Shown in pieces: positions 49,299-58,433 of a stretch of 64,000 nucleotides of DNA. This DNA is from Polyangia bacterium (GTDB taxonomy: Bacteria > Myxococcota_A > Polyangia > Nannocystales > Nannocystaceae), in the NCBI GenBank assembly GCA_030429545.1, contig JAUIFF010000014.1:124001-188000 (forward strand), given 5' to 3'. The position numbers and the translations under genes were made by a program. The stretch's first letter is position 1. The number at the start of each line of letters is the position of its first letter. The notes below the pieces were generated by a model. The model was not told the origin of the DNA, did no database searches, and saw only the letters and a list, made by a program, of their open reading frames with translations.

Positions 49299-51950
49299 CT
49301 ACTGCCCTGACTTTGAGGTCTCCGGAATAGCATTCCGCTGGCGGGTCCACGACTCGTACTCTTGTAGTGCTACCTTTCCATAACCAGTGCTCGCTTTCAA
49401 CACAGGAAGTGCTGCATCCGCGAGAGTGCGACTCCGAGAGTCCTCGGGGTCTCGACGCGTGTAGGCCTGTGCCAAGTAAATCTGAGTCACTGCCAAGTAT
49501 TCCTTGTCGACCTCAGTTTTTTCGCGGATCGCTAGGGCTCGCTCGAGGTAGTCGATGCCCTCGGCGTGCTTGCCTGTCCGAGTGAGGGCCCATCCGAGCC
49601 GAGTGTAGACCCGAGCGACCTGCGTGTGCTCGGTCCCTAGTGCAGCCTCCATGATCGCCAGTGATTGCTGATACATATTTATCGCCTCCGCAGGCTTTCC
49701 AGATTCATCCAGCGTGGTACCGATATTAAATATTCCGATTCCGACAACCGGATGCTCTTCGCCCAAGTGAAGCTTGTCTATCGAGAGCGCAGCTCGTAGT
49801 TCCTTAAGGCCCTCGTTGAGTGAACCATCATTGATAAGTGCTACGCCTAAATTGGCAGTAAACACAGCTAGGTCTGGGTGCCCGGGTCCAAAAGCCTCGA
49901 TAAACATCGCTCGCCCGTGACGCAGTAATTCGATACCTTCCCGGGTCCTCCCCCGCTCCAGCGCCACGGAAGCTTGATTGCTCAGCAAGCGAGCGAGTGT
50001 TGGGTGACCCGGCCCGAGCAATTCTACGGTAAGCTGTCGCGCCTGCGAATAGACCCTATCTGCTTCTTCGAGGTGCCCGGCACGCCGAGCAATCGCCCCG
50101 CGTGTCGTCGCCAATTGGACGTTAAGCTCCCCCTCGACACCTGATCGGGCAAGCATCATATCGGCGTGCTGTTGCCACGACTCCCCATCCTCGCGCCTAT
50201 CGAGATCGAGCCCTAGTAATCCCGTGAGGCCAATTGCCGCTGCCGCTGCGAGCTGCTCATGGCCACTTGCTCCACTTAAAAAGAATGCTTCTTTGAGTTG
50301 CTCCTGGGCGTCGTTGTGTTCACCAGTACGTCGAGCGGCGCGACCATCGAGTAACAAAGCCTCGGCGTAGAGGCGGGAACCCTGCGGTAGTTTTGGTATG
50401 AGTCCAGCAAGTGCCTTTCGTACATATTGAAAGCGGCCGGTTGCTAAGGCCGCTCGAAGCCGCAAGAGTTCCTGCTCATACACCTTATCCTTGCCATCAG
50501 CAGTTAGGTCGAGATGCAGGAGCCAGCGAGGGTCGCTACAACGGGAGGGCTTTGGTAGCTCCGCAACGACGCTGATCACCCGATTTACGAGGTCTTTGTC
50601 GACAGTTTCGAATGCCTGTAGTAGCCCATCGAGTTGCCATATTTGCTGCTCCAAACACCTGGCTTGGAGGTCCACATCGACCGCAGTTTCACCCATACAG
50701 GCCTGTTGTTGCTCCTTTTCCCAACGTTGAGACCACGCTTCGATTCTTGCATCCGCGCGTGCCCAGGTAGCGTCCGCGTGGGGCGACCCACTCGCGACGA
50801 ATGCGTGCGCGAGAGTGTCACGGATATCATCATTCCAACTATGATGGATCTGCTCTCCGGCTCCCTGACATGCATAATCGGTGAAGATCGGATATCCAAA
50901 AATAAGGGCACATAAAATTGCCGGTACGCAAAGGCTAGCAAGAACCCACCGGACCTTGCGACGGCGTTTTGCAGGGCTGTTACGCAGTGCCTCGAGGTAG
51001 TCGGGCATCGTTTGCCACCGCTCATCTGGATCTGCGGCAAGGCCCTTTTCAAGGGTGCGCTTTAGCCAGGATGGCCCCCGACGACCCGGCAACGCCTCGC
51101 GCTTTTGTGCATGTATGTTGTTCAGCAATTCGACAATCGTAGAGCCTACAAATGGCCGAACTCCATGGAGTGCCTCGTGTAGAGTCACGGAAAACGCAAA
51201 TATATCTGCCCGAAAATCGATCTCCCCCCCGGCAAGTTGCTCGGGAGCCATATACGCTGGCGTCCCCAAAATCGTACCCGCCTGGGTGAGCTCTGTTTGA
51301 AACGCGCTACTAGCCGCTTGATCGTCTGTCGTTCCCAGCAAAGGCTGCTTCGCCCCACCCGAGGCAGAGGCCGCCAATCCAAAGTCGAGCACACGGACAC
51401 GTCCATCGTCACCGACAAGAACATTTGCGGGTTTGAAATCGCGGTGCACAACACCGACACGATGAGCAGCGGCGAGTCCTTCCCCGGCCGCAAGTAGGGT
51501 TTCCACAACGGCATCGAAGTCAGCTGATTCACCGGAGTGGAAGGCCTCTATCCAGGCAGCAAGGGTTTGACCCTTGACCAACTCCATGGCGATATAGACT
51601 TCCGAGTTGTGCTCACCAACCTCGTAGATCTGAACAACATTGGGGTGAGACAGGCGAGCGAGGGCTTGAGCTTCGCGCATCATTCTTGTTTGATGCTCGG
51701 TACTTTGTGTTCCCCCGTGCACAAGTTTTAAGGCAACCTGTCGCTCGAGCACTTCGTCAAAGGCGAGGTAAACGACTCCCATTCCACCAGCCCCGAGCTG
51801 CCGCAAGATCGCAAACCGCCCGATCTTCGTCGGCATCACCACACCGGAAGCGGAACTTGCCGAGGAGACCGACGTGCTCGATAACGAAATGGTTTCCGCC
51901 TGCTGTGGGTCGACCGTCACTGCAAGCCCAATTTGCCGGTCGGAGGCCAT
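49299..51950 (-). CDS. Ser/Thr protein kinase with TM helix and TPR tail
   Basis: This 883-residue protein has an intact Hanks kinase: LGAGGMGVVYLAFD (52-65), Lys75, HRDFKPAN (169-176), DFG (189-191) and GTPAYMAPEQ. A membrane helix lies near residues 350-370, with a Cys-containing region and many TPRs (tetratricopeptide pattern ANLGVALINDGSLNEGLKEL and similar to the end) beyond it. It is the same layout as the kinase at 11335 but with canonical DFG and APE. ATG 51950 was chosen: upstream in-frame codons (52007, 52031) use rare TTA/AGA codons and would overlap the promoter of the divergent FHA/AAA+ gene. Kinase and regulator probably form a signalling pair. Confidence 0.9.
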   Translation of the reverse strand: MASDRQIGLAVTVDPQQAETISLSSTSVSSASSASGVVMPTKIGRFAILRQLGAGGMGVVYLAFDEVLERQVALKLVHGGTQSTEHQTRMMREAQALARLSHPNVVQIYEVGEHNSEVYIAMELVKGQTLAAWIEAFHSGESADFDAVVETLLAAGEGLAAAHRVGVVHRDFKPANVLVGDDGRVRVLDFGLAASASGGAKQPLLGTTDDQAASSAFQTELTQAGTILGTPAYMAPEQLAGGEIDFRADIFAFSVTLHEALHGVRPFVGSTIVELLNNIHAQKREALPGRRGPSWLKRTLEKGLAADPDERWQTMPDYLEALRNSPAKRRRKVRWVLASLCVPAILCALIFGYPIFTDYACQGAGEQIHHSWNDDIRDTLAHAFVASGSPHADATWARADARIEAWSQRWEKEQQQACMGETAVDVDLQARCLEQQIWQLDGLLQAFETVDKDLVNRVISVVAELPKPSRCSDPRWLLHLDLTADGKDKVYEQELLRLRAALATGRFQYVRKALAGLIPKLPQGSRLYAEALLLDGRAARRTGEHNDAQEQLKEAFFLSGASGHEQLAAAAAIGLTGLLGLDLDRREDGESWQQHADMMLARSGVEGELNVQLATTRGAIARRAGHLEEADRVYSQARQLTVELLGPGHPTLARLLSNQASVALERGRTREGIELLRHGRAMFIEAFGPGHPDLAVFTANLGVALINDGSLNEGLKELRAALSIDKLHLGEEHPVVGIGIFNIGTTLDESGKPAEAINMYQQSLAIMEAALGTEHTQVARVYTRLGWALTRTGKHAEGIDYLERALAIREKTEVDKEYLAVTQIYLAQAYTRRDPEDSRSRTLADAALPVLKASTGYGKVALQEYESWTRQRNAIPETSKSGQ

Positions 51951-52048
51951 CCCAGTGGTACTACCACCTCTCACCCACGTTCGGCTACCTCTGCGGGTTA
52001 AGTCCATCCCTTGCGACAGAATTTGATACACTGTCTGCTCTATTGTGT

Positions 52049-53494
52049 ATGTCTCCGACCGCTCCAGACGACTCGACGCTTGTCGAGCATAGGTCCTCCA
52101 CTTGTGGGCACAATCGCCACAATTCTTCCCGGTTAACCTTGGTCCTCACTTGGTCTGACGAGGAGCCGGAGCGTGTTGGAGAGGTGGTTATCCTGCCCCG
52201 TGGCTCATGGTCGCTCGGGCGTGCTGTTAATACTTCCACCTCAGCCACTCCAGTTGTCCTCAACCAACTCCGCCCGACGACTGTGATCGAGACGGGGCCA
52301 TTTCGAGCTCCGCGAGTTTCCCGCTATCAGCTCTTCTTTGACATTGACAGTCGCGGTGCGCGAGTTCGGTGCGGACACCGAGGAGAGATGTGGGTCAACG
52401 CCAATCAAGTCGAGTCTGCAAGCATTTCTCCGGGAGATCGAATCCGCGTTGCTGGGCGTTTTTCTCTGCTCGCTTGCGAGCGACCAGCCTTCCAAAAAAT
52501 GCCCGCAAACTTTCCGGAGTTCCGTTTTGGCGAGGCTGACTCCTTGGGGATTGTCGGAGAAAGCCCAGCAGCATGGAGCCTGCGCCGCGATATCTGCGAT
52601 ATCGCACGTCGAAGCGAACACGTTCTGCTCCACGGTCCGAGTGGTTCGGGAAAAGAACTGACAGCGCGCGCTCTTCATCAACTCTCCTCGCGCTCGAGCG
52701 AGCAAATGGTTGTACGTAGTGCGATCACAATCCCCGAGCTAACTGCCGACGCAGAACTCTTTGGAAACTTCCGAGATCACCCCAGTCAAGGGACTCCCGC
52801 CCGGCCAGGACTTATGGGTCAGGCAAACCACTCAAACTTGTTTCTTGATGAGGTCGGCGAACTCCCCCCTAGCATCCAGGCACGCCTGCTTCGAGTCCTC
52901 GAAGATGGGGAATACCAACAACTGGGAGACTCCGCTCGACGCCACACGAACGCCCGAGTTTTTGCGGCGACGAACCTCCCTATTACCAACCTAAGACCTG
53001 ACTTCTGTGCCCGATTTCCCCTCCGTATAGAACTTCCAAGCCTCACCCGTCGACGCGAGGATATACCACTGATTGCGCGACATCTCATGCGCCAATTCGC
53101 TGATGACAATCCCGATATCCGACAGCAGTTTTTTGCTGCCGACGAACCGCGCCTTAGCGAAGAGCTTATCGACTTTCTGGTAAGCCTGCCCTACCGAACG
53201 CACGTACGCGAAGTCGCTACAGTTTTATGGGAGTCGATCCGTCGGAGCACAGGCAAGAAACTCGAGGTTCCGTCACTTTTTGCTGTATATGCCAGCGGTC
53301 ACGAGGAGCCTGCTCCTAAACAAGTCGCAAAGGATCGCCTGACCGGCCTCAGCCGCGAGCAGGTGATGACTATTTTGCAGCGCACGGGCTGGGTTCGCGA
53401 AAAGGCCTGGCGCGAACTTGGACTTCGCAACCGTTACCAACTCCGTCGACTACTATCGAGACTAAACATACAGCCTCCCGCGAAAAATTCTTAG
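52049..53494 (+). CDS. FHA-AAA+-Fis-type regulator lacking the sigma-54 GAFTGA loop
   Basis: This 481-residue protein begins with an FHA-like domain (~25-145: GSWSLGRAVNTST, then WVNANQVESASISPGDRIRV), which binds phosphothreonine. An AAA+ domain of the enhancer-binding type follows, with Walker A GPSGSGKE (196-203), LFG (237-239), Walker B LFLDEVGELPPSIQARLLRV and R-finger region ATNLPITNLRPDFCARFPLRIELP. The GAFTGA loop that contacts sigma-54 should lie about 245-255, but reads FRDHPSQGTPARPGLMGQ. A Fis-type helix-turn-helix ends the protein. It may work without sigma-54, with Thr-phosphorylation input from the divergent kinase gene 98 bases away. Confidence 0.85.
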   Translation: MSPTAPDDSTLVEHRSSTCGHNRHNSSRLTLVLTWSDEEPERVGEVVILPRGSWSLGRAVNTSTSATPVVLNQLRPTTVIETGPFRAPRVSRYQLFFDIDSRGARVRCGHRGEMWVNANQVESASISPGDRIRVAGRFSLLACERPAFQKMPANFPEFRFGEADSLGIVGESPAAWSLRRDICDIARRSEHVLLHGPSGSGKELTARALHQLSSRSSEQMVVRSAITIPELTADAELFGNFRDHPSQGTPARPGLMGQANHSNLFLDEVGELPPSIQARLLRVLEDGEYQQLGDSARRHTNARVFAATNLPITNLRPDFCARFPLRIELPSLTRRREDIPLIARHLMRQFADDNPDIRQQFFAADEPRLSEELIDFLVSLPYRTHVREVATVLWESIRRSTGKKLEVPSLFAVYASGHEEPAPKQVAKDRLTGLSREQVMTILQRTGWVREKAWRELGLRNRYQLRRLLSRLNIQPPAKNS

Positions 53495-54019
53495 ATTCTG
53501 TATTGCGCAAGCAGTGTCACAAGCGTTGCCCGGAGAATGCGTGCACGCGTGGAGACAACGACCTTTGAGTCAGCCTTCGGCGTCGTGTTGCCGTGGATCT
53601 TCGCGCCTTCTGACCTCTACAAGAAACGGGCACTCCTTTGTAGGGGCAACCTCCCGAGTGGGCACCGAATGTTGGGTTCTGTGGCGTGGAGTCGTAGCAG
53701 AGCAGTTGCTCGACTCCCCTGAGAAGCACATCGACTTCGGATTGCTCTCCGGTTCTTGCTTGATACGATAGGTCAACCTCGACTCAGTCGAGCACGAGCG
53801 ATGGCGGTGGCATTTCGCCGGGGACGTCCCCGATACAGCACGTCGGGGATTCATCGCAGAAGCGTTCGTAGTTCTTCGTGAGGCAATGTCCGGTGTTTCC
53901 GAGTCCGAGCGGTCCGTGGGCGCCACCGCCCCAGCACTTGATGTCCCCGGTTGCCATCTTTGCACTGCTGGTACGATCGACGAGGAGCGCTCAGTCGACC
54001 AGGAGTTTCTATCGCGCGG
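53495..54019. other. Decayed region between the FHA regulator and a small membrane protein
   Basis: These 525 bases contain no intact gene. The right part (53784-53990, minus) encodes an RCC1-repeat remnant, listed separately. The left ~290 bases show no recognisable sequence. Confidence 0.45.
53784..53990 (-). pseudogene. RCC1-repeat protein remnant
   Basis: On the minus strand the frame from 53990 to TGA at 53786-53784 reads AKMATGDIKCWGGGAHGPLG, then LGNTGHC, an unmistakable RCC1 blade (pattern C-A-x-x-x-x-G-x-x-x-C-W-G-x-x-x-x-G-Q-L-G-x-G). A Cys-containing tail ends in PPPSLVLD. The frame is closed by a TGA just upstream of 53990 and has no start. RCC1-like proteins have several blades over hundreds of residues; only one is left, so this is a 3' fragment of a lost gene. 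Confidence 0.65.
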
Positions 54020-54340
54020 GTGTATAAGAATCCCAACGGACAGTATTGCCTACTTTTTGATGCTATCGAACTCTCCGACGCGAACTTCGATTCGTTGGGT
54101 TGTTCGCCGACACAGGCGACCCGACAAAAGTTCGCCGACCAACTTCACTTGTTTACAAACCTGGGATTGATGGGAGGGCTTTCTGTGTTGGCGGGATGGA
54201 TTTGCTGGACAGAACTTCCTCTCCCCGCAACATGGCGTGCTACGGTCGCTTTCATCGTCACTCTATCGACTTGGTGGAGCAGTTACCGGGTGATACCTCG
54301 ACTCACAGGACCTGTTATCGAACACTTAACCCGGAGTTGA
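54020..54340 (+). CDS. Small membrane protein (hypothetical)
   Basis: This 106-residue protein has a polar N-terminus (KNPNGQYCLLFDAIELSD) and two hydrophobic helices in the second half (LGLMGGLSVLAGWICW and ATVAFIVTLSTWW). It ends with a charged tail (RVIPRLTGPVIEHLTRS). The GTG start at 54020 is a guess; the frame is open to 53951. No family is recognised. It lies 56 bases upstream of the metallophosphoesterase gene. Confidence 0.45.
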   Translation: MYKNPNGQYCLLFDAIELSDANFDSLGCSPTQATRQKFADQLHLFTNLGLMGGLSVLAGWICWTELPLPATWRATVAFIVTLSTWWSSYRVIPRLTGPVIEHLTRS

Positions 54341-54358
54341 AGGGGCTGACAGCTCTGT

Positions 54359-54396
54359 TTGCCCACATGGTTCGGACCTGCCATATTATAACGTAG
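54359..54396 (+). promoter_or_regulatory. Candidate promoter for a leaderless metallophosphoesterase mRNA
   Basis: TTGCCC (54359-54364) and TATTAT (54384-54389) fit -35/-10 with a 19-base spacer. ATG 54397 follows the -10 by 7 bases and has no ribosome site. Confidence 0.35.
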
Positions 54397-55176
54397 ATGG
54401 ATTTCCGTCTCCGCGCCTTCTCTGACCTCCACACGGAGTTCGCACCACTCCAACTGCCGCGAGTGGCAGCTGACCTCGTGGTACTTGCGGGCGATATCGG
54501 CAAGGGAGTGCGGGGCGTCAAATGGGCTGCTGCTGCCTTTCCAAACACGCCTGTTGTCTATGTACCTGGCAATCACGAGTACTACGGGGGTGCAGTCCCG
54601 CGAACGTTAGAAAAAATGCGTGCGGCCGCCGAAGGCACGAATGTGCAGGTCCTCGAGCGAAACGAGCTGTGTCTGCGGCAGGTTCGTATCCTTGCGACGA
54701 CCCTCTGGACAGATTTCGCGCTGTTCGGTCCTGAGCAGGTATGGCTGTCGAGTGAAGTAGCTGCGGCGTCCATGAACGACTACAAGAAGATCCGCACCAG
54801 CCCTCGCTTTAGTCGTCTCCGGCCCGCGGACACACGCCGAGAACACACGGTTGCCAGAGCCTGGTTGCGTGCACGCCTTGCTGAAGAGACAGACGCGAAG
54901 ATGACGGTAGTGGTCACCCACCACGCCCCAAGCGCTCGCTCTCTCGCACCAAGATTCGCCGAGGACAAGCTCAGTGCGGCCTATGCCAGTAATCTCGACA
55001 AGCTCGTTGAGACCTCGGGCGCCGACCTCTGGATTCACGGACATACCCACCACTGCGTCGACTACACCATCGGGGCAACACGCGTGTGGAGCAATCAGTA
55101 CGGCTATCCCGATGATCCTGTCGCCGACTTCGATCCGGTCGGTTTGGTGGAACTCGGCGACGCACTCGGTTCCTGA
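54397..55176 (+). CDS. Metallophosphoesterase (calcineurin-like)
   Basis: This 259-residue protein has all metal-site motifs in order: Asp10-x-His12 (SDLH), Gly-Asp33 (LAGDI), Gly-Asn-His-Glu 58-61 (PGNHEYY), His175-His176 (VVTHHAPS) and Gly-His-Thr-His 215-218 (HGHTHHC). It probably hydrolyses phosphomono- or diesters with two metal ions in the cytoplasm. The length and motif spacing match small standalone phosphoesterases, so it appears intact although it is flanked by gene debris. Confidence 0.9.
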   Translation: MDFRLRAFSDLHTEFAPLQLPRVAADLVVLAGDIGKGVRGVKWAAAAFPNTPVVYVPGNHEYYGGAVPRTLEKMRAAAEGTNVQVLERNELCLRQVRILATTLWTDFALFGPEQVWLSSEVAAASMNDYKKIRTSPRFSRLRPADTRREHTVARAWLRARLAEETDAKMTVVVTHHAPSARSLAPRFAEDKLSAAYASNLDKLVETSGADLWIHGHTHHCVDYTIGATRVWSNQYGYPDDPVADFDPVGLVELGDALGS

Positions 55177-55251
55177 CGATTCGCGTCCTGTTTCCGACCC
55201 ACCGATAACGAACTTCAGCGAGACCACCGGCACCTGTTCGAAAACCTCGGG

Positions 55252-56396
55252 TTGATGGCGTCCCAGCATCGCAATGGGTTTGTTGGACCAATTCCCGGGG
55301 CCCTTACCCCGCCAACTGCCACGACCCCCAAGCCAAGCCACGATCCCCGCGGGATGCGCGTGAGTGACCTCCAAAGTTTTGGCACAATTTTTGGCACGAT
55401 TTTTGGCACAATTTTCGTGATCGAGGTCAAATCCCCGAATACTCTCCAAATTTTGGCACTTGGGGCCTTAGACACCGATGCGTGCCTCAATACCTGCGTT
55501 GACGCCAGCTGTGGTGATGGTGCGGTGTGGGCGGATAACGAGGCATGTGACGATGGGAACCTTGATGACAGCGACGCCTGCACGGTGTTGTGCTCTGCCC
55601 CGGCCTGCGACGACGGGATCGTTAGTGGCGATGAGTCCGACCTCGACTGCGGCGGCTCATGTACGCCCTGCGACCTCGCCCTCGCCTGCACGAGCAATGC
55701 CGACTGTGCGTCGCAGTTTTGTGTGAATGATGTATGTGCACTCCCCAAGAGCTGTGCCGAACTCAACGATATCACCCCGGGCCTCCAGTCCGGTGTTTAT
55801 ACAATCGATCCCGACGGCGAAGGTGGCAACAATCCGTTTGATGCCTACTGTGATATGGAAACCGATGGCGGCGGCTGGACACTTGTGATGCAAAACAACG
55901 CCGCCGTGACCCCCGGGCCCAATCCCTCCTACGAAGATGCTGTCAATGCCATTAACAAAACTGGGGAATTCGGAGCAGACTTGGCGCTGTTTGATCTGTT
56001 TTTGGCACTTAAACACTGGGAAATCCTGGGCGAAGACCTGCGCATCGAAGTCGGTACCGCCCAGGGGACATCACCCGGCAGGCGATTTACCCGTTTACCC
56101 TTGATGTCAACGACAGCTACGCCATTTACCTGTTGCAGGGCACCGTAACGATCGGTCCCAACGAGCCGGGGCTCAAGACCGATCACGCAAATACCGGTTG
56201 GGGAATGACCACCCAGGACAACGACAACGATGTCTATCAAACGAACTGTGCCAACCTCTATCACTACGCTTGGTGGTATGGAGCATGTTGGAGCGGTAGC
56301 CTATGGGGCTCGCAGCTGGGCAACTACCAAAACCGGCCTTATTGGACAGGTTCGGGAAATGACTACCACAACTATGGTGCCATTTGGCTGCGCTAA
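55252..56396 (+). pseudogene. Frameshifted fibrinogen-like (FReD) protein with DUF4215-type Cys repeat, 5' truncated
   Basis: The first frame (to 56148) enters through a non-protein-like stretch with a 12-base tandem repeat (55377-55409). It then encodes CGDGAVWADNEACDDGN (the DUF4215 pattern of myxobacteria), a CGGSCTPC segment and the start of a fibrinogen C-terminal-like domain (SGVYTIDPDG, AYCDMETDGGGWTLVMQ). Near 56075 (run GGGGACA) the frame is lost. It resumes one frame over as ITRQAIYPFTLDVNDSYAIY and continues through NCANLYHYAWWYGACW to the stop at 56396. A single-base deletion explains this. The upstream Cys repeats and signal peptide are missing, so truncation is also likely. Confidence 0.75.
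55377..55409 (+). repeat. Three-copy 12-base tandem repeat
   Basis: TTTTGGCAC occurs at 55377, 55389 and 55401 with period 12 (AATTTTTGGCAC-like units), and once more imperfectly near 55452. It marks the left boundary of the truncated fibrinogen-like gene and may be a rearrangement junction. Confidence 0.5.
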
Positions 56397-56412
56397 CAGG
56401 GTTGTTTTAAAT

Positions 56413-56491
56413 CGTCCGTGGAACCTGCAGCCGAGCAGGTGTGGCGAAACTGTGCCCGCCTGACTCAGTCAACACCTCGCTGCCACGGACG
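56413..56491. repeat. Intergenic long stem with alternative inner hairpins
   Basis: CGTCCGTGG (56413-56421) pairs perfectly with CCACGGACG (56483-56491). Inside, CCTGC/GCAGG (56424-56428, 56435-56439) and AGGTGT/ACACCT (56437-56442, 56472-56477) share bases and exclude each other. It lies between two convergent gene ends (56396 plus, 56638 minus). Confidence 0.5.
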
Positions 56492-56637
56492 CGAGTCTAA
56501 ATCAATCGAAACCGATCTTTTACGGGAGACATGTCGCTTCCCAGTAGTCGTGGGATACTTCGCCTGCTAACTGAGCCACTACCCCACAACTTGCCTGCGG
56601 GTCCATCAAGCCCGAGAAATGATCTCAGCTTGAAGTG

Positions 56638-57558
56638 TCAGTCGGCGATTGTCCGAATGTCGAGTCCGCCTTTTACACGCACGTAAGCGATGCATTCCCC
56701 CCCTACCTTGCACGAAAGTTCATGCTCCACCTCTCCGGGTAAGCGGGCATAACTACCCGGTTTTACGTACGCCTTCCGGTTTTCCCCTGGCTCGATGAAG
56801 CTTTGCTGACCCTGGATCACGACGGCTTGGAACGTTGAGTCGCCGCGAATCGTCGCCACGGATCCGGCTGGTAGCTTGATGAGGAACCCTCCTAGGTGTG
56901 GATCTTTCGGGTTGCCCCATAGGACAGCTACCTCAGCTCCCGACGTACTGGCCTGCTCCGATGCTTCACTCGCCACGGTCGATGCGTCGACCCACACTAT
57001 CTCCGCCGCATCCAGATTCTTGGATTTGTCGGCAGACTCAAACGCGTCCTCGACGGGGCCGACTAAATACGGACCCTCGTCGATTTCGATGTATGCCAAC
57101 GTGTCGCCCCGAGCCGCGGTGATATGCGTGCCTCCCTTGGGTTGCGACCAATACGAGCCTGGGGACATCCACTGCTGTGTGGCATCCGGTGCGTCGTTGT
57201 GAACTAGGCCGCGGATCACAACCCCGCGGTAGGTCACGTTGTGGATGTGGGGTGGCGACTCAAATCCATCGACTGGGCGAAACAGAAAACCTGTTGCCTC
57301 GGTTCCGGCCCGATCGCCCCAAAGCGTGGCCGCCAACGGACTGGCGGCACCTCGGGCGGGGTTGAGCTGGTCCCACTTGACCTCGGATACTGAAACAACT
57401 TCGACTTTTGCATGGGTACTTGGGGAAACAGTTTGGTGCCCGACATCGGGCGACGATGTTGCGCAGCCTGTGAGGAGATAGGTGAGAGCAAGGGCCGACA
57501 ACTGCCCTGTCTGACGCATGTTGCTGTGATCTTTGAAGGTCATCGATGTGCGCATCAT
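56638..57558 (-). CDS. Tandem-cupin (DUF4437-like) lipoprotein
   Basis: This 306-residue protein has a signal with lipobox YLLTGC and two cupin halves. The first has [17 protein letters not shown], then [17 protein letters not shown] with a His pair, and [14 protein letters not shown]. The second has [19 protein letters not shown], then QAVVIQGQ and [13 protein letters not shown]. This fits the DUF4437/cupin-type proteins. Function is unknown; metal binding at the first cupin is plausible. ATG 57558 begins one base after the SDR stop with GAGGA 9 bases upstream, so it is translationally coupled to the SDR. Confidence 0.75.
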   Translation of the reverse strand: MMRTSMTFKDHSNMRQTGQLSALALTYLLTGCATSSPDVGHQTVSPSTHAKVEVVSVSEVKWDQLNPARGAASPLAATLWGDRAGTEATGFLFRPVDGFESPPHIHNVTYRGVVIRGLVHNDAPDATQQWMSPGSYWSQPKGGTHITAARGDTLAYIEIDEGPYLVGPVEDAFESADKSKNLDAAEIVWVDASTVASEASEQASTSGAEVAVLWGNPKDPHLGGFLIKLPAGSVATIRGDSTFQAVVIQGQQSFIEPGENRKAYVKPGSYARLPGEVEHELSCKVGGECIAYVRVKGGLDIRTIAD

Positions 57559-57559
57559 T

Positions 57560-58363
57560 TCAACCATTCCTCGAGACGTATATACGGGCCTTTACCTCTT
57601 TCAGCGCCTGCATCACGGCCTCGTGGTGCTCCGGGTCGAGGGCTGCAGCATGTGGCGCGGAAAATCGCCCAACATCATTATCAAAGTACTTGCCGGAAGC
57701 CGTCGCGAACGAAGCGTCGAGCGCGATTTTGCACAGAATCTCGGCACCGATTGCGAGGTCTTTTCCGACGACTCCAAACCCGTCCTTGACCATTTTTGAT
57801 GCCAACAGCGAGCCTGGGTTGACAGCAATGACCGCGGGTCCGCCGACTAGCTCACGTGCCAGCTCGCGCGTCCAGATTGTAAGCGCGAGTTTGCTTTGCG
57901 CGTATGCCTGCATGTCGGTCAATGTTTTCTCCCCGGCCATTGCTCGTACATCCACAGGGGCTTGGGCCGCCGACGACAGGTTGATGACTCGGCCGGTTGT
58001 GGGGATGATCGGTAGCAGTCTTCGGGTCAGGACATAGGGGGCAAGGGTGTTGACGACAAAGCGCGCGTCGAGACCCTCGGGTGTTCGCGGGTGGTGTGTC
58101 CGAAGCACTCCGGCGTTGTTGATCAGGACGTCAATGTGCCGGTACTGCTCGACAATCATGGACGCCATCGCCTCAACTTCGGCAACGCGTGCAAAGTCGG
58201 CAGAAAAGCTGTCGACATTTTCACCGACCTCACGTGCCACGGTGGCTAGCTTGCCCGGGTTACGCCCGTGGAGTATGATGCTATGACCACGTTCGGCCAG
58301 CCGCTTTGCTGTCAGTTTTCCGATGCCGTCTGTCGAGCCCGTGATGAGAATCGTTTTTGACAT
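57560..58363 (-). CDS. Short-chain dehydrogenase/reductase
   Basis: This 267-residue classical SDR of the retinol/WW-oxidoreductase-like branch has cofactor motif TGSTDGIG (8-15) and NNAG (82-85). The catalytic Ser is in NLSSAAQ (130-131), with Tyr154-x3-Lys158 in YAQSK. An Arg after strand 2 (HGRNPGKL) suggests NADP. The substrate is unknown. It lies 70 bases downstream of an MDR oxidoreductase and is coupled to the DUF4437 gene. All lie behind a LysR regulator on the same strand, so they probably form one regulon. Confidence 0.9.
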   Translation of the reverse strand: MSKTILITGSTDGIGKLTAKRLAERGHSIILHGRNPGKLATVAREVGENVDSFSADFARVAEVEAMASMIVEQYRHIDVLINNAGVLRTHHPRTPEGLDARFVVNTLAPYVLTRRLLPIIPTTGRVINLSSAAQAPVDVRAMAGEKTLTDMQAYAQSKLALTIWTRELARELVGGPAVIAVNPGSLLASKMVKDGFGVVGKDLAIGAEILCKIALDASFATASGKYFDNDVGRFSAPHAAALDPEHHEAVMQALKEVKARIYVSRNG

Positions 58364-58433
58364 TGTTGAGCCTGCTTTCTCAAAGGAGAGATTCGTTGCC
58401 TATCAAGGCGCACTCGATGCTGTAGGTGGTGGC

